Assembly (NCBI GenBank): GCA_030737835.1 | Contig: JAUJYN010000027.1 | Span: 1,674,001-1,738,000, forward strand | Direction: 5' to 3' | Source of the DNA: Acorus gramineus | Lineage: Eukaryota > Streptophyta > Magnoliopsida > Acorales > Acoraceae | Length of the DNA stretch: 64,000 nucleotides | Part shown: positions 10,491 to 21,744 of the stretch, in pieces | How the letters are laid out: every line of letters begins with the position of its first letter | Numbering within the stretch: the stretch's first letter is position 1 | Notes under the pieces: generated by a model | Seen by the model: only the letters and a program-made list of their open reading frames with translations | Told to the model about the DNA's origin: nothing | Database searches by the model: none | Translations under genes and position numbers: made by a program

Positions 10491-13400
10491 GGCGCGGCAA
10501 TGGTATATATGATATCAGCAGTCTATACAGGAGGTCAATAACATACTCTAAACAATATAAAAAATGACAACACAGACAACAATGACGCTGACATAATATA
10601 TACACAAATAACGGAAGCTATAAGACTGAGTCTGTAATTCAAAAGACATTACAGACCCGATACATAATCAACTGTCCTATGAGAGCCAATATATACAACG
10701 ACATCCAAATGTAATACAAACGTGTGCCCAAGCACGGAATACAATACATACAATCAAAGGGGATGCTGATGACCTCTCACTCGCAGAACGTGGCGCTGCT
10801 CCGCTACTGCTGATGTGGCTCGGGGAGCTCCTCCTTCAGATCCGACTCAGATATAACTGGACAAAAATATATGCGAGGGCCTAGACACGCTGCCGCGCCC
10901 CTGCCCGAGCGCCCAGACACGCCGCCGCGTGCGCGTGAGCCCTACACCTATCCGCACGTACTGCGCCCCTGCGCAGCACCCCCGCGCGCACCCTGCGCAC
11001 TGCCCCCCGCGCAGCACTCCGCGCGCACGCCCGCACGCCCGCGCGTACGTGCGCACTCCCCCAACGCCCCCGATTGCGCGCGCCTGCTCTGCCTGCGCAG
11101 GCAGACTCGTGCGCACGCGCGCGGATTACCTCTTTAAATCAAAAAGGGGGTTTAAAGAGAGGGATGTGAGAGCTTTTGGTGTGAGTGAGAGAGAGAAAAA
11201 TGAAGAAGAACTATTTGTGGGCGTGGACTTTAAGTCACCCACACACACACCCACACACACACACTCACTCACACTTAGAATTAATTAGGTTTAGTTAGGT
11301 TTAGGTGAACTTTGACCCTAGTCAACCGAACCACACTAACAAACAAAACCCATTGACCAAGTCAAGGGTCAAACTTGACTTGGTCAAAGTTATCTTTGAC
11401 TTGGTCAAGTCTCTCAATGACTTCTCGCTTGGTCAAAACCCGGATACGATTCGGAACTGTGAAATTCTGAACGTTACTGGAATTCGATGAAATTTTCGTG
11501 AGTGGCTTGAAATGGCACCAGGACACATAATGTGCAGTTAGATTTTCAATCGGAGTTCTCAAACTCATGATGATGGCTAAAAGTCCAAAATTTTAGCGGT
11601 TTCGATCGAAAAAAGAAAAAGCTGAAAAACTGCCAGAATGCTCCAATGGTGACCAGAAGGCTAAAAGTGACACATATATAACAGAGCCACACGCTCAGTG
11701 AATGGCACAATCTATGCAACACAACTCATATTAACCTTAAAATAATTAAAGTCCCTAAACGGGAGTAACTGTACAAGATAGTGGGTCGTAACATCGCCGA
11801 CCCACCCCACCCTCACCCTCACCCTTTAGGGGGTGACATGGGCCTTTTGGGACAGACTAGACTGCTCTCCACCCTTGGTCCACCAGTAGCCTCTCCCTTA
11901 CTCTGTAGCCTCTACCTGGTATACTCCCACGATCAGCACAGTCCGACGCATCGGAGGTACCTACAGATGGGAGCCCTCTGTCAGGACAGCTTTCCAACGC
12001 CGGGGAGTCCCTACTCGGATCCAACGAAGGGGAGAAAACAGCCTACCCACACGGATACGATCCTCTTGGATCCGTCGACAACGATTCTTAACATTTCTAA
12101 TGTCATGGATTCTTAAGAATTCTTCCAGGGCGCATAACTAAGATGCGGGGAAACATATATTATAACAACAAGGTTATAATATTCTCTAAGGCATGCTTAT
12201 AACAATATATTCTCATTTTGATTTAAATAAATTAAACTAAATGGGAAACATGCGTAGGCCAAGGCTTTCCAAGCATGGGACATGGTGTCTATACATGTAT
12301 GGCCTCTATGCATGATATATGGATGTATATCCGTAGCATACAATGTCTAATATGGCATGGTTACATCATATTAAAACATGCATTACATAGTTTTTCATTT
12401 AGCACAAGTTAATATACAATTATGGTGCCCCAGGGGAGGGCGATGCACGCCTACGTGCATCGAACGCCTCCCTACTGGGTTGGATTGACCCCCTCACAGA
12501 AACCCGGGTCGTTGCGTGACCGTTCGCCAAGATCTACAAGACGTGGGCATTCAATTTGTGAGTAAACTACACAAATATACCTGAAATTTACTAGAAATAC
12601 CAAATACTCGGACAAGCATGCATACGAACTCGCACGCATGCGAGCACGCACGTACGCACGCGAGTCCGAGTGCCCCGACACCCACCCGAACCCTCGGGCA
12701 GCCACACGCATGGCCCCCCGCACGCGCACGCACGCATGCGCCCCAGCACCCCTGGCGCACTGCCACGCGCCTGCCCGCACGCCCAGACGCGCTGCCGTGT
12801 TGCTCGCGTGCACCCGCGCGCACCGCACGCCCTCGCGCGCACTACGCACCCAAGCAGAACCCTGCGCGCACGCCCGCGTGCCTTTGCGTACCCGCGAGCG
12901 CCCGCCAGAGCGCCCGTCTGCGCGCGCCAGCTCCCGTCTGCGCACGCAGACGCGCGCGCACGCGTGCGGATGGCTCCGCGCGCGCGCCTGAACCCCTTCC
13001 ACCCCCTCCTCAGCCCACCCACACCCCCTACCACCTATGCAAGGCATGCATGACCACTTAAACACCCTAACAATCATCTAAACAAGCTAAGGGAGGGGGA
13101 GGACTTACCAACAAGGAGGGGAAGGAAAAGGGAGGAAGCTCGGGTGCCCTTTGCGCACCAAACCACCACGACCGCCACCACCAAGACCACCACCTCCTCA
13201 GCCACTCTCAAGCCCTAAAAATGGCTGAAAACAGGGGTGGGGGAAGCCATGAGAGGGAGATAGAGAAAAGGGAAAACAAAACAAACACCATACAAAGGTA
13301 GCACACACACATACCTCTACTTCTCCTCTCTAGGGTTTTCTTCTTCTTCTTCTTCTACTACCTCTAATGGAACAAAAGGAAAGAAGAGGGAGTGAGTGAT

Positions 13401-13905
13401 GGAGTGTGTGAGAGGGAGATGGAGATGGGGGAAAAGAAGGGGGACGCCTAACACTAGTGACCACACACACACACACTACACTCACACACACACACACTCA
13501 TTAATGAACAATTAGGGTTGGTGGGGCTTGACTTTGAGTCAACCCAACCACACAAAAAAACAAAAATATTTGACCAAGTCAATGGTCAAATTTGACTTGG
13601 TCCAAGTCTTCTTGACTTGGTCAAGTCCCCCCTTTGACATTCCAAATCGGTCAAAACCCGGATACGATTCAGAACTGCCAAATTTCTAAAACGTTACCAG
13701 AATTCAATGAAATTTTTGTGAGTGGTTCGAAATGGCACCAGGACACATAATGTGCAGTTAGATTTTCAATCGGAGTCCTCGAGCTCATACAGATAGCTAA
13801 AAGTCCAAAATTTTAGCGGTTCCGATCGAAAAAAAGAAAAATTGGAAAACTGCCAGAAATGTCCCAAAGGTGACCAAAAAGGCTAAAAGTGACACATATA
13901 TAACA
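10491..13905 (-). mobile_element. Reverse LTR-A LTR holding a nested LTR fragment
   Basis: It runs in reverse from the 3' end (10491, lacking roughly the last 16 bases) to the exact start (reverse of TGTTATATATGTGTCAC, ending at 13905). The two parts 10491-10879 and 11684-13905 join to about 2.6 kb, a normal LTR-A length. The reverse microexon is at 12498-12533, flanked by CTCAC and CTACAAG, and the GC tract at about 12610-13000. Position 13905 abuts Ogre pol directly. The right flank TAGAT has no matching left duplication because the left side is rearranged. Confidence 0.85.
10880..11683 (-). mobile_element. Nested, truncated reverse LTR fragment
   Basis: It ends with an exact reverse LTR-A start (CACATATATAACA, 11671-11683) but begins within a GC-rich tract. 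The outer LTR sequence ATGCGAGGG (10871-10879) would continue normally with GAGCCACACGCTCAG at 11684. It is therefore an 804-bp piece containing GC tract, CT-rich region and LTR start, but no LTR 3' half. Confidence 0.7.
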
Positions 13906-14349
13906 TAGATGATGGTCTGGGAGTCTTTGAAATCTGCGATAAAGACGACGAACAAGAAGAAGACATCTCTGAAGAATTTGAGCGGAGTCTCCAAAAATTC
14001 GATGAAAAAACAGAAGAAGCGGATGAGAAGGTAGAAGAGCTAAACCTTGGAACTAATGCTAGCCCCAAGGTCATTATGATCAGCACAGAGCTGAAACCTG
14101 ACGAAAAAGGAAGTCTGGTCAAAATACTACGCGAATATGTTGATATCTTTGCTTGGTCTTATAAAGACATGCCCGGGCTCGATACCTCTTTGGTCGAGCA
14201 CCGATTAATTTTAGAGCCTAATGCAAAACCAATAAAGCAAAAGCTAAGACGCCTTCATCCGGAGGTGGCCTTAAAAATTAAAGATGAGGTGGACAAACTC
14301 CACTAGGCTAAGTTTATCCGGGTAGTCTTATACCCAAAATGGGTAGCTA

Positions 14350-14720
14350 ATATTGTTCCAGTATCCAAAAAAGATGGCAAAGTGCGGGTGTGCATCGACT
14401 TTAGGGACCTCAATCGAGCATGCCGGAAGGACGACTTCCCACTCCCACACATTGATCTCCTTGTCGACAACACGGCAGGATATGAAATGCTCTCTTTTAT
14501 GGATGGCTTTTCTGGATACAACCAGATCCGGCTAGCAGAAGAAGACCAAGAGAAAACTTCTTTCACCACACCTTGGGGGACCTACTGTTATGTGGTAATG
14601 CCTTTCAAACTTAAAAATGCTGGTGCAACATATCGGAGAGTTATGACTTCAATATTTCATGATATGATGCACAGATTAGTAGAGGTTTATGTAGATGACA
14701 TCCTAGTTAAAGCTAGGACT
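14350..14720 (+). other. RT palm region of the Ogre pol
   Basis: This part of pol contains the polymerase core: VRVCIDFRDLN, FMDGFSGYNQI, TPWGTYCYVVMPF, LKNAGATY and YVDDILV. All three palm aspartate positions expected for RT are present (in CIDF and YVDD). It is the best stretch for phylogenetic placement of the element. Confidence 0.9.
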
Positions 14721-15574
14721 TGGATAGGACATGCAGATATCCTTAGACAAGACCTACAAAGGTGCAAGGAATTTTTGCTTAAAATGAACCCAAAGAAATG
14801 TCGGTTCGACGTCTCTTCTGAGAAGCTCCTGGGGTTCATGGTAAGCAAGAGGGGGATCGAAGTCGACCCAACTAAAGCAAGCGCCATTACCCAAATGATC
14901 CCACCTAAAAACTTAAAGGAGTTAAGAGGACTCATCGGTCGGCTGCAATTCATCAGAAGATTCATATCACAGCATGTCGAACGATGTCGCCCCTTTTACA
15001 AACTATTAAAAGGAGGAGTTAAGTTTACCTGGGATAGCGAATGCCAACAGGCCTTCGATGACCTAAAGAAATACCTGCTTAAACCCCCGGTTCTCTCAGC
15101 TCCGGTACCTGGGCGACCCTTGCTTCTTTATGTAGCTATGACCGAAGAGGCCATCGGTACTATGCTTGCACAACACGACGACATGGGAAGGAAAGAAAAG
15201 GCTGTCTACTAGCTGAGTAAGACACTAATTGAATATGAGCAGCCTACCCTCCCACAGAAAAAATCTGCTTAGCCTTAGTGTGAGTATCCCAAAAACTATG
15301 CCATTATTTCCTTGCCCACAAAGTCAAGTACTTTGCGAAAATGGATCCAATAAGATTCCTATTCGAGAAAACTGTACTAACTGGTCGCTTAGCCCGGTGG
15401 CAAGTCCAATTAAATGAGTTTAACATCACATACGCCACTCTAAATTCCATCAAAGGTCAAGCCATTGCTGATCATCTCGCCCATCTCCCTCTCCCGTGTT
15501 ATGAACCAGTACAGACTGACTTCCCGGATGAAGAAATATTTGTACTCATCGAAGAAAAGGACAAGAAAACCTGG

Positions 15575-15935
15575 ACGCTATAATTCAACAGAGCGGTTAA
15601 TCAACAAGGGAGAGGAATAGGAATAGTGTTAATCTCCTTCGAAGGCGTCATTATCCCACGGGCATTTCAACTCACATTTAACACCACCAATAACATTGCT
15701 AAATATGAAGCTCTGATAGCAGGTTTAAAGATAGCTCTGGCATTAGAAGTTAAATATCTAGATATTATTGGAGACTCACTTTTAGTGATTCGCCAAACTC
15801 TGAGGAAATATCAGACTAGGGACCCAAAATTAAAACCATATAGAGAACTAGCCATGGTCCTGGTTAAACAATTCTATAAAGTCACCCACATCTTCATACC
15901 CTGAACAGGCAATATTCTCGCGGATTCTTTAGCCT
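15575..15935 (+). other. Archaeal-type second RNase H domain
   Basis: A second RNase H follows the conventional one, a hallmark of the Tat lineage (Ogre, Retand and relatives). Visible are FNRAVNQQGRGIGIVL, NNIAKYEALIAGLKIAL and IIGDSLLVIRQ. The first catalytic Asp position is Asn and the following Gly is Arg. The other acidic residues (E in YEAL, D in GDS) remain. A stop precedes FNRAV. Confidence 0.85.
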
Positions 15936-17374
15936 CATTAGCTTCATCACTCACCTTTCCCATATCCAAAAGATCTGAAACAGTTATTATTCAGAGACTA
16001 GAAGCACCTGCCACTGAACTTCATGATTGTAGGACTCAAGACCTCCTAAACCAAGCAGAAAGAATCCTAGCTCTCGATCTAGAAGATAAGATGATGGAAA
16101 TCCATGGTATTTTGATATCAAAAACTATCTCAAACACGGTTCATTTCTAGAATATGCCACCAATGGCGATCAAAGGATAGTGAAGAGGATAGCAACTAAA
16201 TACTGCCTCCGCGGAGGAATACTCTTTCGAGCATCCTTCAATGGAGAGTTACTCAGATGCCTGGACGATGAAGAAGCATACACCATTGTAGAAGAAGCTC
16301 ACTCCGGAGTACGCGGGCGGGGGGGGGGATGTCAATGCTCAAATGCTGGCAAAAAAGGTGCTAAGGATGGGTTACTACTAGCCCACGCTCGAAGGTGACT
16401 ACAACAAATACGTGCGACGCTGTATCCAATGTCAAACTCACGCCAACAAAATACAAGCACCAGCATCTTCCTTGCACCCCATCACCTCACCATGGCCATT
16501 TTCCATATGGGCACTAGATGTGGTAAGGCCATTCCGAGACACTGTAGAAAATACAACTCAGAAGGCTTTTATCCTCACTACCACATAATATTTTACCAAA
16601 TGATCTGAAGCCGAGTCCTATGTGTTGATCAAAAGCTCTACCTTGGCCCGTTTCGTCCACACCCATATCCTTGCACGGTTCGGCACCCCCAAGATGACCA
16701 TAACAAATAATGGCCCACAATTCATTTCCCAAGAATTCCGAGACCTATGTGATAAACATCACATAGAACTTCATCACTCCACGCCTTATTACCCCTAGGG
16801 AAATGGACAAGCAGAGGCCACCAACAAAACCTTGCTCAGAATCATAAAAAAGACAGTAGAAACCCACAAAGCTACTGACTGGCCAGACAAGTTAGTTGAT
16901 GCTCTCTGGGCTTACCGAACCTCTATCCGAACACCCACCGGGCAGACCCCATATTCACTCACATTCGGGGTGGAAGCGGTGGTACCCTACGAGGTTCTTA
17001 TCTCGTCCTTAAGAGTAGTATTAGAAGAAGACTTGCAAATTGAAGAGAGAAGAGAAACGCTCCTGCTATACCTCGAATTGTTAGACGAAAAGAGGTTAAG
17101 AGCCACGGACCATGCCCAGGCCTACCAGAGGAGGGTGGCAAGGGCATTTGAAAAGAAAGTAATAGAAATAAGATTTAAAATCGGGGAGCTAGTACTTAAG
17201 CAAATCATGCCATCAAGACAGCCCCACCCAAAAGGCAAGCTGCAACCCACATGGGAGGGACCCTATGTAATCACCCATGCCTACTCCAGGAATGCCTACC
17301 GCTTGGTGGATGCCGAAGAAGTCGAAGTCTCAGGTTCGTGGAATGCACTTTATCTGAAGAAATTCCATGCATAA

Positions 17375-18443
17375 AACTCTCAATATTTGAGAAATATTAT
17401 TCCTCCTTCATGCGATTTCCAGTGTTTAGCACCTGATGATAGAATCATAAGACTCTCAAAGATGAGTTGTATTTTACTTGAGCTCATATATCCATCACTC
17501 ATGCCACCTCCATCACAACAATATGACCTAGGAATCGGTTTATCTGATAAAAGGAAAAATTGCTTACCTTGTAGATTGGGACAATTTTTTAAACCCAAAG
17601 CATCTCCCCTTATTCTCGCCCTCACTCGTATGAACCCAAAGGCAAAATGAGGAATTACCTGGACCTGGCATATGTCCCAAAACTAGCTCTGGTACCATAC
17701 AAACACTTCTAGAGGGGAAGCAAAAAAGAACAGGGGTGAAAAACAGAAAAGCCCCCCTCCCTGCCCCCTCAAAACAAAACAAAAAAGGAAAGGCAATGAG
17801 AAGCCAAAAATCAAAACAACACCCAAACAACGGGTTAAACTCTCTATTTTAGTAGGCTCAAACGCCTTTACGCATAGTATATGCTGAACAAAAGGCTATA
17901 CTAGTACATATCCAAACAAACAGACTATACTCTCCACCCAAAACATGGGTATACGCCCGGCAGGCTATACTCTCAACCCAAAACACGGGTATACGCCTGG
18001 CAGGCTGTACTTTCCACTCAAATAAAGAAGTGGTAAAAAGAAGAAAGCCAGAGGGACCTAGAAAGTATGACATATGCCAGACTGGGACAATTCTAAAATA
18101 TTGCCCCAAAGGAAGATATTACTCTTACCCCATTCACCCCCCACCCTTTTATTTCTTGCTATGGAGTTGGAATTGAACTATGTCTACTTGGAAAGGCGAA
18201 ATTTCAACCAAAGGTAGACCTTTGCCAATGTTTACAAACAGCACACACTAACATGAGGTCACTTAAAGACTTGTCTATCCAAAAGAAGCTTATTTGAGTT
18301 AAATCTTGGTGCATTCATGGATTTCCTAGCATGTTTAGAATAATATGATCAAGCATCTGAGAACCATGAACTTGAGAAATTGACAACTGAAGCCAATACC
18401 TTTCAAATACAATCCTGGTTTGGACATAAGTGACCACAAGGGC
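17375..18443. other. Ogre spacer between pol and the chromovirus insertion
   Basis: About 1 kb of non-coding, AT-rich sequence follows the integrase end. It contains a short tandem repeat (17922-18020). There are no long open frames or domain matches. The insertion at 18444 splits the spacer, and it continues at 30140. Confidence 0.6.
17922..18020 (+). repeat. Short tandem repeat, about 50-bp unit, 2-3 copies
   Basis: Units carry AGGCTATACTCTCAACCC and AAAACACGGGTATACGCCTG in order, with small differences (CCACCC/AAAACATGGG versus CAACCC/AAAACACGGG). A degenerate third unit starts with CAGGCTGTACTTTCCAC. Tandem repeats in this position are common in Ogre-type elements. Confidence 0.75.
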
Positions 18444-21139
18444 TGTTATATATGTGTCACTTTTTGCCTTCTGGTCACCATTGGAGCATTCTGGCAGTTT
18501 TTCAACTTTTTCTTTTTTCGATCGGAACCGCTAAAATTTTGGACTTTTAGCTATCATCCTGAGCTTGAGGACTCCGATTGAAAATCTAACTGCATATTAT
18601 GTGTCCTGGTGCCATTTCAAGCCACTCACGAAAATTTCATCGAATTCCGGTAACGTTTGGAATTTTACAGTTCCGAATCGTATCCGGGTTTTGACCAAGC
18701 GAAAAGTCATTGGGAGACTTGACTTGGTCAATGTTGACCCTTGACTTGGTCAATTGGTTTTGTTTTCTAGTGTGGTTGGGTTGACTAGGGTCAAAGATCA
18801 CCTAAACCTAGCTTAACCTAATTTTTTTCCCTAAGTGTAAGTGAGTGGTGAGTGTGTGAGTGTGTGTGTGGTGTGTGTGTGTGCTTAAGTGAAGTCCACG
18901 CCCAAGAATAGTTGCACTATTCATCATCTTCTCTCTCAAGCTCTCTCAAAACCTCTCATCCCCTCTCTTTATTTCCCACTTTTGATCTAGCTAGAGTGGT
19001 TGAACAAGAAAGCCATAGAAGGAGAAAAGGAAGGTGAGGACCCGATCTATCTTCCTATGGTCTTGGATCTTCATTTCCTTTTGTTTTTCCTCCTCTTATG
19101 GACCCTCTTCTCCTTTGTTTTCAGCCCCTCTTAGGCTGAGCTGAGAGCTTGGTGGTGGTGGTCTTGGTGGTGGCGAATCGGTGCGCGAAGAGCACCCGTT
19201 CTTCCTCCCCTTCCCTTCCTCTCGTTGGGTGAGATTTCTTCCTTCCTTTTTCTTGTGTAGATGTTTGTTAAGGGTTGCATAGGGGTATGCATGGCATGCA
19301 TGGGGGTTAGGGGGTGGGAGGGAGGGCTGTTGGGGGCTGTTGGGGGTGTGGGAATGGCTCGGGCGCCCGTGCGGGGTCATCCGCGCATGTGCGCGCGAGC
19401 CTGCGAGCGCAGGCAGGCGCAGGTGCGCAATCAGGCGCGGTGGCGGGCGTGCGCGCGTACGCGCGGGCGTACGAGTGGGTGCTGCGCAGGGGGCGCAGTG
19501 CGCGCGGGGGTACTACGCTGGGGCGCAGTGGGTGCGGGTGTGCGCGCGAGGTGCTGCGCTGGGGCGCAATGCGCGCAGGTGCACCCGGGGCTGGACTGCA
19601 GCGTGTGTGGGCGTGCGGGCAGGGGCGCGGCAGCATGCCTGGGTGCTCGGGCAGGGGAGCGGCAGTGCGCCCGAGGCGCGGGGGTGCGTGCGTGCGTGCG
19701 CACCCGTGCGTGTGGGTGCAGCTGGCCGTGCGCATGGCTGCCCGGCGGTGCGGGAGTTTGTTGGGGCACTCGGACTCGCATGCGTATGGGCCCGTATGCA
19801 TGCTTGTCCGAGTGTTGCGTATTTATTGCGTATTTGTGTATTTTACTCACCAGTTTGATTTCCAGGTCTTGCAGATCTCGACGGACGATCACGCGACAAC
19901 CCGGGGATTGGTGAGTGGGACAATCCAACCCAGTCTGGAGGCGTTCGATGCACGTAGGCGTGCATTGCTCTCCCCTGGGGCACCATAATTGTATATTAGA
20001 TAGTATTAATTGTAAACTATGCATGCATGATTATTATGTAGTATCCATGCCACCCTAGGCCTTGCATGTTAGGGATATGCACCCTTATGATATGTGTAAA
20101 GGCCCAAGCATCCTGATACCATGTTTTCATGCTAGGGAAGCCTCGACCTACGCATGCGTCCCATTTAGTTTAATTTATTTAAATCAAATGCGAATTTTTA
20201 ATTAGCATGCCTAAGAGAATATTATAACCTTGTGGTTATAATATATGCTTCCCCGCATCTTAGTTATGCGCTCTGGAGGAATTCTAAAGAATTCATGACA
20301 TTTGTAGAGTTGAGATCGGTGTCGGTGGATCCAAGTGGATCGTATCCGTGTGGGTAGGCTGTTTCTCTTCCCTTCGTTGGATCCGTGTAGGGACTTCTCA
20401 GCGTTAGACAGGCCGTCCTGACAGAGGGCTCCCATCAGTAGGCACCTCCTGATTTGGTTTCGGACTGTGCTGAATCGTGGGAGTAGACCAGGCGAGCTAC
20501 GGTGTGGAGGAGAGGCTATCGGTGGACCAAGGGTGATTAACAGCCTAGTCAGTCCCAAAAGACCATGTCACCAGTTTGAGGGTGAGGGTGAGGGTGTAGT
20601 GGGTTGGCGATGAGCGACCCACTGGTTTGTGTAGTTGTTGCCACTTAGAGGCTATGAATGATTTGAGGTTAATATGAGTTGTGATGCATGGGTTGTGCTA
20701 TTCACCAAGCGTGTGGCTCACCCCTCGCATATATTTTTCTCCAGTGATATCTGAGTCGGATCCGCAGGAGGAGCTCCCCGAGGCACGTCAGCTGTAGCGG
20801 AGCAGCGCCACGTTCTACGTGTGAGAGGCCATCAGCATCCCCCTTAGCTTGTATGTATTGTATTCAGTGCTTGAGCACGCGTTTGTATTATATTTGGATG
20901 TCGTGTATATATTGGCTCTCATAGGACAATTGATTATGTATCGAGTCTGTAATATGTCTTTGAATTACATATTCAGTCTTTTAGCTTCCGCTATTTGTGT
21001 ATATATTATGTCAGCCTCTTTGTTGTCTGTGTTGTCATTGTTGATATTGTTTTGAGTATATTATTGACCTCTTGTATAGACTGCTGATATCATATATACC
21101 CTTGCCGCGTCCCGGGGATGGCCGCCCTGGGGCGTGACA
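18444..21139 (+). mobile_element. 5' LTR of the AGGGC chromovirus
   Basis: It starts TGTTATATATGTGTCAC and ends GGCCGCCCTGGGGCGTGACA (2696 bp). It contains the conserved ACTATTCATCATC word (candidate RNA start), a candidate short intron with a GGTGAGG donor near 19033 and TTTGTTTTCAG acceptor near 19122, and a GC-rich intron (about 19229-19874). A 36-nt microexon follows (19875-19910), then a further intron to the CTCCAG acceptor at 20744. No host-like promoter other than its own is apparent. Confidence 0.93.
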
Positions 21140-21145
21140 AAAAGT

Positions 21146-21157
21146 TGGTATTAGAGC
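21146..21157 (+). other. Primer-binding site, initiator tRNA-Met type
   Basis: TGGTATTAGAGC lies six bases after the 5' LTR end. The usual plant PBS for initiator tRNA-Met is TGGTATCAGAGC, so there is one mismatch. It confirms 18444-21139 as a 5' LTR. Confidence 0.9.
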
Positions 21158-21735
21158 CTGGTCCTGTCAGAGCCAATGGTCTTTTTTCGTAGAGATGAGT
21201 CCTAGGATTTCTATACGAGTATTCTGATCCTAGTGTCTGGTTTTCTTCGGTTGCTGATATGCCTCCTCACAGAAGAATGTGTGGACGTGGTCCCTCTCGA
21301 CCTTTGGAGGTTCCTCGGACCTCCCAGAGGTGAGGATGCTACTGGAGAGTCCTCGGCTATGGGGCCAGGATTGGTGCAGGAGCCTCCTACATGGGAGCAT
21401 GTTTACGCTCGGATAGCAAATTTGGTGGAGACTCAGACGAGAGTATTAGAGGCCCAGACGAGGGCGTTTGTTATATATGTGTCACTTTTAACCTGCTGGT
21501 AACCGTTGGAGCGTTCTGGCAGTTTTTCGTTTTTTTTTTTCGGTTTTCGATCGGTACCGCTAATTTTTAGACTGTTAGCTATCGTCCTGAGTTAGAGGAC
21601 TCCGATTGGAAATCTAACTGCATATTTGGTGTCCTGGTGCCATTTTAGGCCTCTCACGAAAATTTCGTTGAATTCAGATAATGTTTCCGAAATTTCACAG
21701 TTCCGGGGCGTATCCGGGTATTTTAAGTCGCTCAC

Positions 21736-21744
21736 TATATAAAT
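21736..21744 (+). promoter_or_regulatory. LTR TATA box
   Basis: TATATAAAT lies about 30 bases upstream of the conserved CACTATTCATCATCC (21765-21779). The same spacing is kept in the LTR at 63284. This gives a predicted start of the LTR transcript near 21766. Confidence 0.75.

Larger units (their letters stand above)
13906..17374 (+). pseudogene. pol: Ogre/Tat-like pol: RT, RNase H, archaeal-type RNase H, integrase
   Basis: This polyprotein would copy and integrate the Ogre element. An acidic lead-in is followed by RT: SKKDGKVRVCIDFRDLN near 14367-14417, FSGYNQIRL near 14508, and intact catalytic YVDD at 14688-14699. RT is followed by thumb/connection sequence (GLIGRLQFIRRFI) and a Tat-type RNase H (about 15090-15230). 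The second RNase H is at 15575-15935 (NNIAKYEALIAGL, GDSLLVIRQ), with the first catalytic Asp position reading FNRAV. Integrase runs from about 16180: CIQCQ (zinc CxxC, 16421-16432), LDVV, ITNNGPQF, and GQAEATNK with the catalytic Glu at 16814. Stops (for example 14304-14306), a frameshift at a ten-G run (16319-16328), and the altered aspartates make it inactive. Confidence 0.92.

Noticed and set aside
1957-13905. A single reverse element with LTR ends at 1957 and 13905
   Set aside because: Both borders look like clean LTR termini in reverse orientation, but the flanks CATTA and TAGAT differ, the two LTRs belong to different subfamilies, and a forward element lies between them. Several events are needed.
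19261-19988. Long overlapping open frames of 150-290 residues in the GC-rich tracts (also 12472-13077, 21849-22749, 28225-29021, 32894-33612)
   Set aside because: They are open on both strands and in several frames at once, have extreme Ala/Arg/Gly/Cys/His/Pro composition, and follow the CpG-rich intron tracts. They lack stop codons because of composition, not coding.
20575-20610. Telomere-like or satellite repeat from GAGGGTGAGGGTG words
   Set aside because: Short, embedded at a fixed position in the LTR, and not the plant telomere unit TTTAGGG.
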